Of a stretch of DNA of 32,260 bases, positions 7,384 to 15,085 are shown piece by piece; the first letter of the stretch is position 1, and every line of letters starts with the position of its first letter. This DNA is from Bacteroidaceae bacterium (lineage in GTDB: Bacteria > Bacteroidota > Bacteroidia > Bacteroidales > Bacteroidaceae): the NCBI GenBank assembly GCA_021443415.1, contig JABUTZ010000013.1, positions 85,066 through 117,325 on the forward strand, written 5' to 3'. The notes below the pieces were generated by a model. The model saw nothing but the letters and a program-made list of their open reading frames with translations, was not told the origin of the DNA and did no database searches. The translations under genes were made by a program, and so were the position numbers.

Positions 7384-7878
7384 TTAGAAGTTTATGATGT
7401 GGTGCTGGCGGTTTGTCGGGAGGTTGTGGTAGGCGAGGGCGAGGGTGTAGAGGTCGAAGGTGACGGTGACGGCGGGGTCGGCCTTCAGTGTTTCGAGGAG
7501 CGTCTGGCGGCGGCGCAGGTCGAGGACGATGGTCAGTAGCGGCTGCCCGTTGCGGCTGAGGGTGATCACGCCGTCATCGCCGGTGGGTTGAATCTCCGCC
7601 TTGCGGCAACCCTCGTGGATGTAGTCGCGCTCGGGTTCGGGGAGCGAGGGCGGCACGACGATGAGGTCGGGAGCCGTGTCGTTGGCGAGTCGGAAGAGCA
7701 GACGGGCTGTCTTCAGCCGGTCGAAGCGCAGGTGGTGGCGCCGCCGCAGCGTCTGGTAGGCATAGTAGGTGCCGTCGTTGTAGACCACCTGCGTCACCAG
7801 TCCGAAGACCAATGGCGAGTGGATGCCGTAGCCGCAGCGGTGGCGTATGCGGCGGAGCCAGACAAGCGGGTTTCTCAT
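7384..7878 (-). CDS. Reduced class I methyltransferase-like protein
   Basis: 164 residues. The N-terminus (RHRCGYGIHSPLVFGLVTQVVY followed by YYAYQTLRRR) and the C-terminus (VTFDLYTLALAYHN...HHIINF) resemble a Bacteroidetes SAM-dependent methyltransferase family usually about 240-270 residues long. The middle is shortened: ARLLFRLANDTAPDLIVVPP sits where the SAM-binding motif should be, but the glycine-rich E/DxGxxxG signature is absent. It may therefore be a non-catalytic remnant or have another role. Its ATG overlaps the stop of the upstream lipoprotein gene (ATGA), so the two are translationally coupled. Confidence 0.55.
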   Translation of the reverse strand: MRNPLVWLRRIRHRCGYGIHSPLVFGLVTQVVYNDGTYYAYQTLRRRHHLRFDRLKTARLLFRLANDTAPDLIVVPPSLPEPERDYIHEGCRKAEIQPTGDDGVITLSRNGQPLLTIVLDLRRRQTLLETLKADPAVTVTFDLYTLALAYHNLPTNRQHHIINF

Positions 7879-9386
7879 TCCTTGTATGTGGCCACGCGCG
7901 CCTCCTGGTCGTAGACGGCGTTGCGCAGCTGCTGGTGGGTTGTGGGCACTGCGGTGCGTGTCAGCTCGGGCACGTTGTATGAGCGCATGCGGTAGGTGTT
8001 GTGGTCGGGGTGCTCCTGTGGCAGCATGAACGCCTTGTGGCCCACACCGTTCTTGTCAAAATAAGCGATGAACGCACGGCTGAAGTTGCCGTCGTCGCGC
8101 CGGCTCGCCAGCACTATCCAGCGGCTGTTGCTCGACCATGTGTGGTAACTGTCGGCGTCGGGGCTGTTGGTGGCTGTGAGCGCATAGCACGAGTCCGTCT
8201 CGAGGTCCTTGACCCAGAGGTCGGCGTCGAGGTGCCAGATGTGGAACTGCCCGTAGCGACCGCGTGTGAAGAGCACGTAGCGGCCGTCGGGGCTGACGCG
8301 CGGGACGGAGGCGCTGAAGCCATCCTTGGCCAGGCTCACCTCCGTGCGCGGAGCGCCGAACGAGCGCGTCCTGAGGTCGAAGGCGAGCGACTTGACATCG
8401 TAGAGGAGCGAGTCCCAGTGAGCCACCATCCACGGCGTGAGCATGCTGTCGGGCATCTCAGCGGGCATGGGCGGCATCTTCGCCTCGCAGTAGAAGAGGC
8501 GGTCGCCCTTGGGCGTCCAGCAGGGGAAGGTCTCGAGGGCGCTGTCGGTGCGCAGGATGTGCTTCACCTCGTTGCGCTCGATATCGTAGAAGAGCAGGTC
8601 CGACTTCTTGTCCAGCACCTCGATGCGCTCGCGGTGGTACTGGTGGAAGGTCTGTCCCGTCTGGTTGGTCGAGAAGACGATGAGGTCCTCGGTCGGGTGC
8701 CAGGTGGGATAGACGCCGGTGCCGAGTATGCTGTCGTGCTTGATCGCCACCTTGGTGGGCACGCCGTCGCGCACGATCATCGTGCCGCCGTGCATGCCAC
8801 GGATGTGGAAGAGGAAGCGGCGCGTGTCATAGGACTGGTAGTTGTGGCAGTTGAGGCAGTGGTTGTGCTCGCCCTCGAACTCGCGGTTGTTCTCCACGAT
8901 CGGCTCCTCGTCGAAGTTGGTCAGGTCGCGCTGGTAGAGGCCCAGCTGGCGGTAGAGCTCGTAGCCGGGCTCGATGAGGCGGTAGGAGAGGTAGCGGTCG
9001 ATGTCCTCGTCGGCCACCGTGATGGTGGTCTCGTGGCGCACCCAGCCTGTCGGGCGGTGGCTGAAGATGTGCATGGCGAGGCTCTTGCCGCGGTTGGCGG
9101 CGAGCGTCTGGCGCCAAGCCACGCTGTCCCACTGCACCACGCCGTCGTCGGTGGCGGCGACCACCATGTCGCCGAGCGTGGCGACGAACTCATCGGCAAC
9201 GTCGTCCACGACTCGGAAGTTGCAGGGTGCGATGTTCGGCGGCAGCGTCACGTCCGTGTAGTCGGGCCAGATGGCCAGCGAGTCGGTCGCCTCGGCGTAG
9301 GAGGCAGGGACTGAAGCGGTGCGCTGGCAAGCCAAGACTACAGAGAATAGAGTGTAGAGTGTAGAGTATAAAAGGAGCTTTTTCAT
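7875..9386 (-). CDS. PD40/TolB-like beta-propeller lipoprotein with CxxCH motif
   Basis: 503 residues. The N-terminus is a lipoprotein signal ending in VVLAC with Cys20 as the acylation site. A single CLNCH motif (Cys177, Cys180, His181) in HNHCLNCHNY resembles a c-type heme site. Behind it are at least four PD40-type blades (YPTWHPTEDLIVFSTN, FPCWTPKGDRLFYC, VPRVSPDGRYVLFT, YHTWSSNSRWIVLAS). It should be anchored to a membrane on the periplasmic or surface side. Function is unknown; the heme is an inference. Oddly, the hydrophobic core of its signal peptide (LYSTLYTLFS) is encoded by a heptamer repeat array. It is coupled to the next gene. Confidence 0.75.
   Translation of the reverse strand: MKKLLLYSTLYTLFSVVLACQRTASVPASYAEATDSLAIWPDYTDVTLPPNIAPCNFRVVDDVADEFVATLGDMVVAATDDGVVQWDSVAWRQTLAANRGKSLAMHIFSHRPTGWVRHETTITVADEDIDRYLSYRLIEPGYELYRQLGLYQRDLTNFDEEPIVENNREFEGEHNHCLNCHNYQSYDTRRFLFHIRGMHGGTMIVRDGVPTKVAIKHDSILGTGVYPTWHPTEDLIVFSTNQTGQTFHQYHRERIEVLDKKSDLLFYDIERNEVKHILRTDSALETFPCWTPKGDRLFYCEAKMPPMPAEMPDSMLTPWMVAHWDSLLYDVKSLAFDLRTRSFGAPRTEVSLAKDGFSASVPRVSPDGRYVLFTRGRYGQFHIWHLDADLWVKDLETDSCYALTATNSPDADSYHTWSSNSRWIVLASRRDDGNFSRAFIAYFDKNGVGHKAFMLPQEHPDHNTYRMRSYNVPELTRTAVPTTHQQLRNAVYDQEARVATYKE
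9342..9369. repeat. Heptamer array 2, inside the lipoprotein signal peptide
   Basis: Four units on the plus strand (AGAGAAT, AGAGTGT, AGAGTGT, AGAGTAT). Read on the minus strand they encode the h-region of the PD40 lipoprotein signal peptide, between the MKKLL start and the VVLAC lipobox. Confidence 0.9.
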
Positions 9387-9476
9387 TGTTGATGGGCTGT
9401 CGGTTGTTGTTAGATTGTATAGAGTCTATAGATTCTATAGAATTTATATATGTTGTAGAGAGCAAAGACGCAGAAG

Positions 9477-9484
9477 CAAAGGTA
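9477..9484 (-). promoter_or_regulatory. -7 box of the PD40 lipoprotein gene
   Basis: Minus strand TACCTTTG, an exact TAnnTTTG match about 90 nt before the ATG. The -33 region is occupied by heptamer array 3, which ends in AAAGG just upstream of the box. Confidence 0.55.
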
Positions 9485-9488
9485 AACC

Positions 9489-9516
9489 TTTATTCTCTAT
9501 TCTTTATTCTCTATTC
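9489..9516. repeat. Heptamer array 3 (after DUF6057, before lipoprotein promoter)
   Basis: Four alternating units TTTATTC, TCTATTC, TTTATTC, TCTATTC on the plus strand. It starts 6 nt after the DUF6057 stop and ends at the -7 box of the next gene. Confidence 0.9.
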
Positions 9517-9522
9517 TTTAAA

Positions 9523-11163
9523 TCAGTTCACTCCGTCGGACTGGCCGTAGCCGTACTTGGCGGCGGCGTCGGAGCGGGTGGCGCGGAGGTTGCCGAAATA
9601 GTAGTAGTAGGGGTAGTAGCCGCGCGACTCGTGGAAGAGACCGTCGGCGTAGGGGATGCGCTCCTGCGTGTTGCCAGTGGCTCCGAGGGCCTGCATGCGG
9701 CGCACGAACGACTGGTAGCGCTGGAGGTTGAGCTTGAGGCTGGGCAGAGCCTCGAGGATGCCCGGTTGCTTGTTCGCCTGCATGGCGAGGGCGTCGGCTA
9801 TGATGGGGTTCTGCAGGACACCCTCTTCGCCGAGGTACTGCGCGCGTTCGATGAACGGCGGCATCAGCTTGGTGTAGAGGCACACGGCCACGCTGTTGAT
9901 GAGCGCCTGGCGCGAGCGGCCCTCGAAGAGCGAGAGGTTGTAGCCGAGGAAGGCGGGGTCGGTGTAGCTCGACTCGAAGTTGTCGTGGAGCGGTTCGAGG
10001 CGGCGGATTCCCGCCACCGTCGGATCCTTCTCCATCTTCACGGTGTCGGCGAGGTAGGCGGACCATTTCTCCACGAAGTCCGCCGTGCCCGGTGTGCGGC
10101 TCAGGACGTTCAGGTACTTGCGCGCCACCTTGTCCTCGTGGCGCAGGGCGGTCACCTGGGTCAGGAGCTTGAGGTTGTGGAGCGTAGGCCCGTCCATCGT
10201 CATGTCCTCCATCGCCTTGTGGTAGGCGAACTGCGCCAGTCCGGCGTGGAGGTCGCACTCGGAGATGTAGTACGACGTCTCGTTCATCAGCTGTCCCTCC
10301 CAGTCGTACATGTAAATCGAGTCGTATTCGAAGCGAATGTCGAAGAGGTGCTTCATGATGGCGTCCTGGCGCACGAGGGCGATGGCGTAGTAGGCGGACA
10401 TCGGACGGCAGGTGATGGTGGCGTTGTCGGTCGCCGTCTTGCGTATGCCGTCCCAGTCCTCGTCGGCGTAGAGGCGCTCCATCGTGCCCGTCGGACGCGT
10501 CCACGGACGATACTGCGTCTCCCAGACGGCGGTCAGGGCGAGGAGGGTGAGCGGGAGCAGGTTGAGCGCCCATGCGAAGCGGAAGTCGGGTTTAGGCTCT
10601 TGTGCTCCCCAGTGGCGCATGGACGTGAGAGCCGCGAGGATGCCCACGAGGGCGAGGACGAGCACGGGAATGCCAAAGATGCGTCCCGGCTCACCCTTGA
10701 AATAGACGTTGAAGCTCGTGAACGTCAGCCAGGCGACCCATGCCACCGAGGGCAGGTAGCAGAGGGCGGCGAGGCGGCGCGCACGGCAGATGCGCTTCAG
10801 GCAGCAGGCCACTCCCGTCAGCAGGACGGCGAAGACGAGCGAGCCCAGCCACGGCCAGGCGTAGAGGGCGAGCAGAGCGCGGCCGGCAACCCACAGGCTG
10901 CCGAGCGGACGCGACCAGACGTGCTGGACCAGTTCCCACTCGAAGGCGAAGAACGAGCGTTCGTGGGCGGTCCATATCACATCGCCCCACCACAGCCAGC
11001 TCCACGCCCATACGGCGACGAAGAAGAGCGCCGGCGAGGCGGCGATGCGCGAGAGTGTTGTCCGCCAGCCGTTCTTGGGTGCGGCGGCGGGTGCGGCGGG
11101 TGCTGCGGGTGCGTTGGCGGGTGCGTTGGCGGTGTGTGCGTTATTTGAGGTTCGTGTTTTCAT
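9523..11163 (-). CDS. DUF6057-like inner-membrane protein
   Basis: 546 residues from the ATG at 11163; the longer ORF start overlaps the -7 box. The N-terminus is low complexity (alternating Ala, Pro and Asn). Four or five hydrophobic segments follow in the first third (SPALFFVAVWAWSWLWW, LGSLVFAVLLTGVACCL, IFGIPVLVLALVGILAAL, ALNLLPLTLLALTAVW). A soluble domain rich in tyrosine and helix-repeat-like stretches makes up the rest. I recognise it as the DUF6057 type found in Bacteroidetes; the function is not known. The next gene down encodes the PD40 lipoprotein, 136 nt away with its own promoter, so any functional link is inference. Confidence 0.7.
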   Translation of the reverse strand: MKTRTSNNAHTANAPANAPAAPAAPAAAPKNGWRTTLSRIAASPALFFVAVWAWSWLWWGDVIWTAHERSFFAFEWELVQHVWSRPLGSLWVAGRALLALYAWPWLGSLVFAVLLTGVACCLKRICRARRLAALCYLPSVAWVAWLTFTSFNVYFKGEPGRIFGIPVLVLALVGILAALTSMRHWGAQEPKPDFRFAWALNLLPLTLLALTAVWETQYRPWTRPTGTMERLYADEDWDGIRKTATDNATITCRPMSAYYAIALVRQDAIMKHLFDIRFEYDSIYMYDWEGQLMNETSYYISECDLHAGLAQFAYHKAMEDMTMDGPTLHNLKLLTQVTALRHEDKVARKYLNVLSRTPGTADFVEKWSAYLADTVKMEKDPTVAGIRRLEPLHDNFESSYTDPAFLGYNLSLFEGRSRQALINSVAVCLYTKLMPPFIERAQYLGEEGVLQNPIIADALAMQANKQPGILEALPSLKLNLQRYQSFVRRMQALGATGNTQERIPYADGLFHESRGYYPYYYYFGNLRATRSDAAAKYGYGQSDGVN

Positions 11164-11188
11164 CTGCACATTTTGCGTTATATTACTG

Positions 11189-11196
11189 CAAATATA
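11189..11196 (-). promoter_or_regulatory. -7 box of the DUF6057 gene
   Basis: Minus strand TATATTTG, exact consensus, 25 nt before the ATG at 11163. A clear -33 box was not found. Confidence 0.6.
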
Positions 11197-11302
11197 CAAT
11201 TTTTCTGCGATTTTCCATCATTATTTGTGCAAGAATGCATGTTTTGTGGCGAAAATGCGCAAGAAAATGTGCGTTTTTTCGCTTTGGAGAGGGAAAAATG
11301 AG

Positions 11303-11310
11303 TAAATTTG
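11303..11310 (+). promoter_or_regulatory. -7 box of the AraC-type regulator gene
   Basis: TAAATTTG on the plus strand. The nearest TTTG (11283-11286) is 16 nt away, short of the usual 19-21. The implied leader is about 160 nt long and contains three 12-bp GCTGGGGYGACA-type repeats (11340-11375) and part of a dispersed CGCAGAT element. Confidence 0.5.
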
Positions 11311-11339
11311 CGGGTCGAGGGGCGGCCGGTGGTGAGGCG

Positions 11340-11375
11340 GCTGGGGTGACAGCTGGGGCGACAGCTGGGGCGGGA
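11340..11375 (+). repeat. Three 12-bp tandem repeats in the araC-like leader
   Basis: GCTGGGGTGACA, GCTGGGGCGACA and GCTGGGGCGGGA in direct succession, between the -7 box and the start of the regulator gene. Confidence 0.8.
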
Positions 11376-11444
11376 ACTGTCGTTTCCTGCACGGAACCCG
11401 CATCGACGCATGGGCATCTGCGCTCATCTGCGTTGACAAACATA

Positions 11445-11467
11445 TTGTAAATTGTCAAATAGTAAAT
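11445..11467 (+). promoter_or_regulatory. Leader module shared with the RNase R gene
   Basis: A 23-bp AT-rich stretch beginning TTGTAAATTGTCAAATAG lies 8 nt before the AraC-type ATG. An identical copy in sense orientation lies 4 nt before the RNase R ATG (29128-29150, minus strand). Confidence 0.7.
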
Positions 11468-11475
11468 AGAGTAAG

Positions 11476-12369
11476 ATGAAAGAGAGTAGTCCGGTGGCGA
11501 TAGGGATCAACGACTTTCCGGAGTCGTTGGGAGGGAGACTGAAGGATGTCATACTGCTGTTCGACAACCTTGAGGACCATGGGCACAGGCGCACGGAGGA
11601 CGCGTTTCCGCTCAAGACGGAGGACGTGATCTTCGTGATGATGGTCGGCGGCGAGTGCCGCATGATGGTCAACATGGAGGAGGTGACGGTGCGCAAGGGG
11701 CAGGTGCTCGGCATCATGCCCAACAGTGTGTTCATGGCGCGCTGGGCCAGCGATGACATGCGTTTCTGCTGTTTCTCGATGGCGTCCGACCTCTACGACT
11801 CCATCCTCAAGACCGTGGGCCTGTACATCAGTCTGCCGGAGCGTTACGCCCGCTTCACGATAGTCGACTGCGACGAGAAGTCGGTGGAGAGTTCGCTGGA
11901 GATGTACGCCATCATGAAGCGCGAGCTCCTGGGCGAGGACTATCCGACGAAGAAGATGGTGATGGAGCGCTACTGCGAGATACTCCTGCTCAAGTGCATC
12001 TACCGTCTTGATACCCACCAGCCCAGCGAGCAACCCGAGCTTGTCGTGCCTCGCCGCGTGCAAATCTACCGCGACTTCCTCTCCCTGCTTGAGCAGCATT
12101 TCCTGCGCGAGCGCAACCTCGCGTTCTATGCCAGCCAGCTCTGTCTCACGCCCAAGTACCTCTCCACCGTCGTGCGCGAGGTGAGCGGCAAGCACGGGGC
12201 GCAGTGGATCGACGAGTATGTCACCATGGAGGCGAAGGCGATGCTCCGCCAGGGGCGTTACAACATCAAGCAGGTCAGCGACGCCCTCCACTTCTCTTCG
12301 CAGAGCATGTTCGGCCGCTTCTTCAAGAAGATGACCGGCTACACGCCGAAGGAGTACAAGCAGCTTTGA
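11476..12369 (+). CDS. AraC-family transcriptional regulator
   Basis: 297 residues. The N-terminal part (about 1-180) is a ligand or cupin-like sensing region with no catalytic motif recognised. The C-terminal HTH_18 domain is complete: first helix-turn-helix at about 214-236 (NLAFYASQLCLTPKYLSTVV) and second at about 262-285 (YNIKQVSDALHFSSQSMFGR). It ends in GYTPKEYKQ, the family hallmark. It binds DNA in the cytoplasm. Its target is not evident; the divergent DUF6057 gene is the nearest candidate, and the convergent secreted-protein run is another. It is preceded by an unusually long, repeat-filled leader. Confidence 0.9.
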   Translation: MKESSPVAIGINDFPESLGGRLKDVILLFDNLEDHGHRRTEDAFPLKTEDVIFVMMVGGECRMMVNMEEVTVRKGQVLGIMPNSVFMARWASDDMRFCCFSMASDLYDSILKTVGLYISLPERYARFTIVDCDEKSVESSLEMYAIMKRELLGEDYPTKKMVMERYCEILLLKCIYRLDTHQPSEQPELVVPRRVQIYRDFLSLLEQHFLRERNLAFYASQLCLTPKYLSTVVREVSGKHGAQWIDEYVTMEAKAMLRQGRYNIKQVSDALHFSSQSMFGRFFKKMTGYTPKEYKQL

Positions 12370-12371
12370 TG

Positions 12372-12645
12372 GGAGTTGACTCGCTGCACTCGTGGAGTTA
12401 ACTCGCTTTGCTCGTGGAGTTAACTCGCTTTGCTCGTGGAGTTAACTCGCTACGCTCGTGGGAGTTAACTCGCTTCGCTCGTGGGAGTTAACGGGAGTTA
12501 ATGAATGGGAGTTAACGGAAGGTGTTATTCCGTTAACTCCTAGCGCCGCAAGGCGCATTACTTCCATTCATTAACTCCCAGCCTGCCGAAAGGCAGGCAT
12601 AACTTCCATTTATTAACTCCCAGCGCCGCAAGGCGCATTACTCCC
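12372..12645 (+). repeat. GGAGTTAAC/GTTAACTCC repeat block with GNRA hairpins
   Basis: The whole gap between the convergent AraC-type and secreted-protein genes. The left half has five 22-23-bp direct units (core GGAGTTAACTCGCT) at 12372-12483, then two shorter ones. The centre, 12508-12540, is a perfect 13-bp inverted repeat with a 7-nt loop (GGAGTTAACGGAA and its complement). The right half has GTTAACTCC-type boundaries enclosing three hairpins: GCGCC-GCAA-GGCGC, GCCTGCC-GAAA-GGCAGGC, and GCGCC-GCAA-GGCGC again. The central hairpin could stop transcription from both sides, although it has no T run. Confidence 0.85.
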
Positions 12646-12646
12646 A

Positions 12647-14953
12647 TCAAGGCAACAAGATTTTCTTGTTGCCGACAATGTTGATGCCCTTGACGGGGCG
12701 TGCGAGGCGCGTGCCGGTCAGGCTGTGGATGGCTGTGGTGGCGGAGTCGGTGACGACGGTCGCGATGCCATCGAGGGTGATGCGTATGGTGAAGGAGTAT
12801 TCGGTGTAGATGGGGTCGCCCGTGGCGGCGTTGCAGACAGCACCCGAGCCGAGTACGAAGCGGTAGGTGCCGGGAGCCGTGATGGGGCTGTCGAGCGTGA
12901 ACGTCACCTGGTTGTCCACCTGCTCGCCATCTGCGCGCTCGTTGAAATGGCCGGTGAAGCGCGCGCCCTCACCCTCGGCCACCACCTCCTCGACATACGA
13001 GTCGACGGACGCGTCCCAGGTCGGGTTCACCGTGTTGTAGTTGAAGAACGTCAGCAGGATCGACTCGATGCTCTCCACCGTGTCGCCATCGCCGGGAGTC
13101 GCCACCACGTCGCGGCCGTCCCAGTTGCCCGTGACATTATAGACGAGCGTGAACGCCGTGCTCGCCAGGCCAGCAGTAAACTGGCTCTCGCCGTAGGTGT
13201 AGTCGCCGATGGCACCCTCGGGCACCGTGATGGTCACCTCGGAAGCCGCGCGCACGGGTTCGTCGAACATAATCATGACGTTCGTCATGCCGTCGCTCAC
13301 GAGACGGACGGTGGTGAAGTACTCCTCGTCCGCCGTCTTGACGCAGGCCGTCGGTTTCCTGTCCGAGTTGATGGCGTAGGTCGAGAAGAGAGGCAGATAG
13401 ACCTCGCCCAGCATGTTGAGGCTCGAACCGCTCACGGGATCGGCGAACATGGCGATGTCCCATTCGTAGGCGACGCCGCTGTTGTAGTAAGCCGCCACGG
13501 GGTGCATCGTGCCGTCAAGGCTCCAGATGATGTGGAGCGAGACACGCACGTTGTAGCCGTCCTTGGCTCCCGTGGGCAGGCGGAAGCCGATGAGTTGCTC
13601 CTTGCCCTCGGTAGTCAGCTGGCAGTCCTTGAGGTCGACGAACTCGTCGCGCAGGTCACCCCCGGCGGTCGTCCACGACACCTCGATGCCGTCGTAGTGC
13701 ACCAGTCCGGTGTCGCCGACCCATATCTCCACCTCCTGGTTCTCCTCGGTCAGGCGAGTGCCCGAGGCGGGCAGGATCTCGTAGGCGAGCACATCGGTTA
13801 TGTCCTTGAAAGGCAGGGTGTAGGAGAACGAACCAATCGTGCCGTGCTCGCCGCTGTAGCATGACTGACCGTTCGGGTCGCGCACCTCGAGGAGTTTGAA
13901 CTCGAAGGTGTTCCATGCTATGTTCAGGTTCATCGTCTTGTATGTGCGCATCACTCCCGTGAAGTCCACCTTGACCGTGTTGCCCTCGATGGTGACGCGG
14001 TTGGCGATGTCCTCGTCCACCCACACGTCGTCCACCTCGGCGTTGCCCATCATCAGATGTGCGCTCGCACTGCCCACCTCGTCGGAGAACGTGAACACGG
14101 CGATGCCCTCCTCGTCGCCCTCGTTGAACCACGACTTGATGGCCGCGGGCACCTTGGCGCTGACGAGCGTGAGGGGAGTCTTGCTAATCTTCCAGCGCAG
14201 GGTGAGCGAGCCGTCGGAGCCGAACTGCTGTCCCTCGCACTTGATGCCCGTGAGTTTCATCACCAGTTCGTCGCCCTCCTTTACCTTGCCCGAGCTCATC
14301 CAGCCATAGACGACGGTGCCGAGCTGTAGGCGGAAGCCATGGTCGTAGTGGCCCCAGACGAAGTCCTCCCAGTTCTCGACCACGCCCGAGGCTCCGTCGT
14401 CCGAGTAGTGGAGGATGCCGGCGGCTATCAGCTCGTTCCAGCGCGCCTGCGGATAGACGGTGGTGGAGCAGGAGCCGCAGGTCAGCGTGCCCTCGTGGAA
14501 CTCCACCTCGTTGGTGTTGAACGTGATCTGGAGTATGCCGTCGTTGGTAACGTCGAAGGGAGAGCCCTCGGCGGGGCTCACATCCTTGAGGGCAGGCACG
14601 AACGAGCCCTCCTTCTCGAAGGTGGCCATCACCTCGAAGTCGGCGAACGGCGACGTGTAGGTGATGTAGTAGAGCATGCCCGCCTTGGCGGTGAAGTAAT
14701 AGCCAGCCTCCTCACCTCCGTAGATGCCGTTGAAGGTGGCGACGATCTGCTCGCCGTTCCTTGACTTGATGGCAGGCGAGGCGTTGTAGCCCGTCAGCGA
14801 GATCTTGCCGTTGGCGGGAGCCGCCACCTGGAAATAGGTCGAGCCCATCGCCGCTACGGGATACTTCTTGCCGAAAGTCATCGGGGTGTAGGTTTGCGCT
14901 GTCGCGCACAAAGAATAAAGAATAAAGAATAAAGAATAAAGGAGATGTTTCAT
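12647..14953 (-). CDS. Large secreted protein with CTD-like tail, function unknown
   Basis: 768 residues. The signal peptide is MKHLLYSLFFILYSLCATAQ, whose core is encoded by four perfect TTTATTC heptamers. The mature part is beta-rich and looks like several immunoglobulin-like domains (ITFNTNEVEFHEG, VKVDFTGV and VMIMFDEPVRAASEVTITVP resemble SbsA-type Ig segments). Four cysteines occur, two of them close together in TCGSC. The C-terminus (IHSLTGTRL...GINIVGNKKILLP) matches the short tail common to exported Bacteroidales proteins. It probably sits on the surface or is secreted. It is last in the minus-strand run, 132 nt behind the giant Omp28 protein, with no -7 box seen between. Confidence 0.65.
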   Translation of the reverse strand: MKHLLYSLFFILYSLCATAQTYTPMTFGKKYPVAAMGSTYFQVAAPANGKISLTGYNASPAIKSRNGEQIVATFNGIYGGEEAGYYFTAKAGMLYYITYTSPFADFEVMATFEKEGSFVPALKDVSPAEGSPFDVTNDGILQITFNTNEVEFHEGTLTCGSCSTTVYPQARWNELIAAGILHYSDDGASGVVENWEDFVWGHYDHGFRLQLGTVVYGWMSSGKVKEGDELVMKLTGIKCEGQQFGSDGSLTLRWKISKTPLTLVSAKVPAAIKSWFNEGDEEGIAVFTFSDEVGSASAHLMMGNAEVDDVWVDEDIANRVTIEGNTVKVDFTGVMRTYKTMNLNIAWNTFEFKLLEVRDPNGQSCYSGEHGTIGSFSYTLPFKDITDVLAYEILPASGTRLTEENQEVEIWVGDTGLVHYDGIEVSWTTAGGDLRDEFVDLKDCQLTTEGKEQLIGFRLPTGAKDGYNVRVSLHIIWSLDGTMHPVAAYYNSGVAYEWDIAMFADPVSGSSLNMLGEVYLPLFSTYAINSDRKPTACVKTADEEYFTTVRLVSDGMTNVMIMFDEPVRAASEVTITVPEGAIGDYTYGESQFTAGLASTAFTLVYNVTGNWDGRDVVATPGDGDTVESIESILLTFFNYNTVNPTWDASVDSYVEEVVAEGEGARFTGHFNERADGEQVDNQVTFTLDSPITAPGTYRFVLGSGAVCNAATGDPIYTEYSFTIRITLDGIATVVTDSATTAIHSLTGTRLARPVKGINIVGNKKILLP
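14910..14941. repeat. Heptamer array 4, inside a signal peptide
   Basis: Four perfect AAAGAAT units plus AAAG on the plus strand; TTTATTC on the coding strand. It encodes residues LYSLFFILYSL of the 768-aa secreted protein. This is the purest coding array in the window. Confidence 0.93.
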
Positions 14954-14960
14954 TGTGTGT

Positions 14961-15040
14961 GGGAGTTAGCGGGAGTTAGCGGGAGTTAGCGGGAGATTTT
15001 TTTCGAGATTTCGAATTTTCGATGTTTTCGAGATTTCGAT
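14961..15040. repeat. GGGAGTTAGC decamers and TTTTCGAGATTTCGA repeats
   Basis: Three perfect GGGAGTTAGC decamers (14961-14990), then two copies of TTTTCGAGATTTCGA (about 15000-15014 and 15025-15039). The latter motif recurs at 29330-29342 and in shortened form near 18915. This fills the gap between the 768-aa and 1235-aa secreted proteins; no promoter was found in it. Confidence 0.8.
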
Positions 15041-15085
15041 TTGTCGTTATATCGATGTAAGGGGGCGGAGGGGAGGACGAGGTGC

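Noticed and set aside
9415-11148. 577-aa plus-strand ORF opposite the DUF6057 gene
   Set aside because: Composition is typical of a reverse-frame shadow, and its N-terminus is read from the repeat array; the minus-strand gene has promoter, membrane helices and normal composition.
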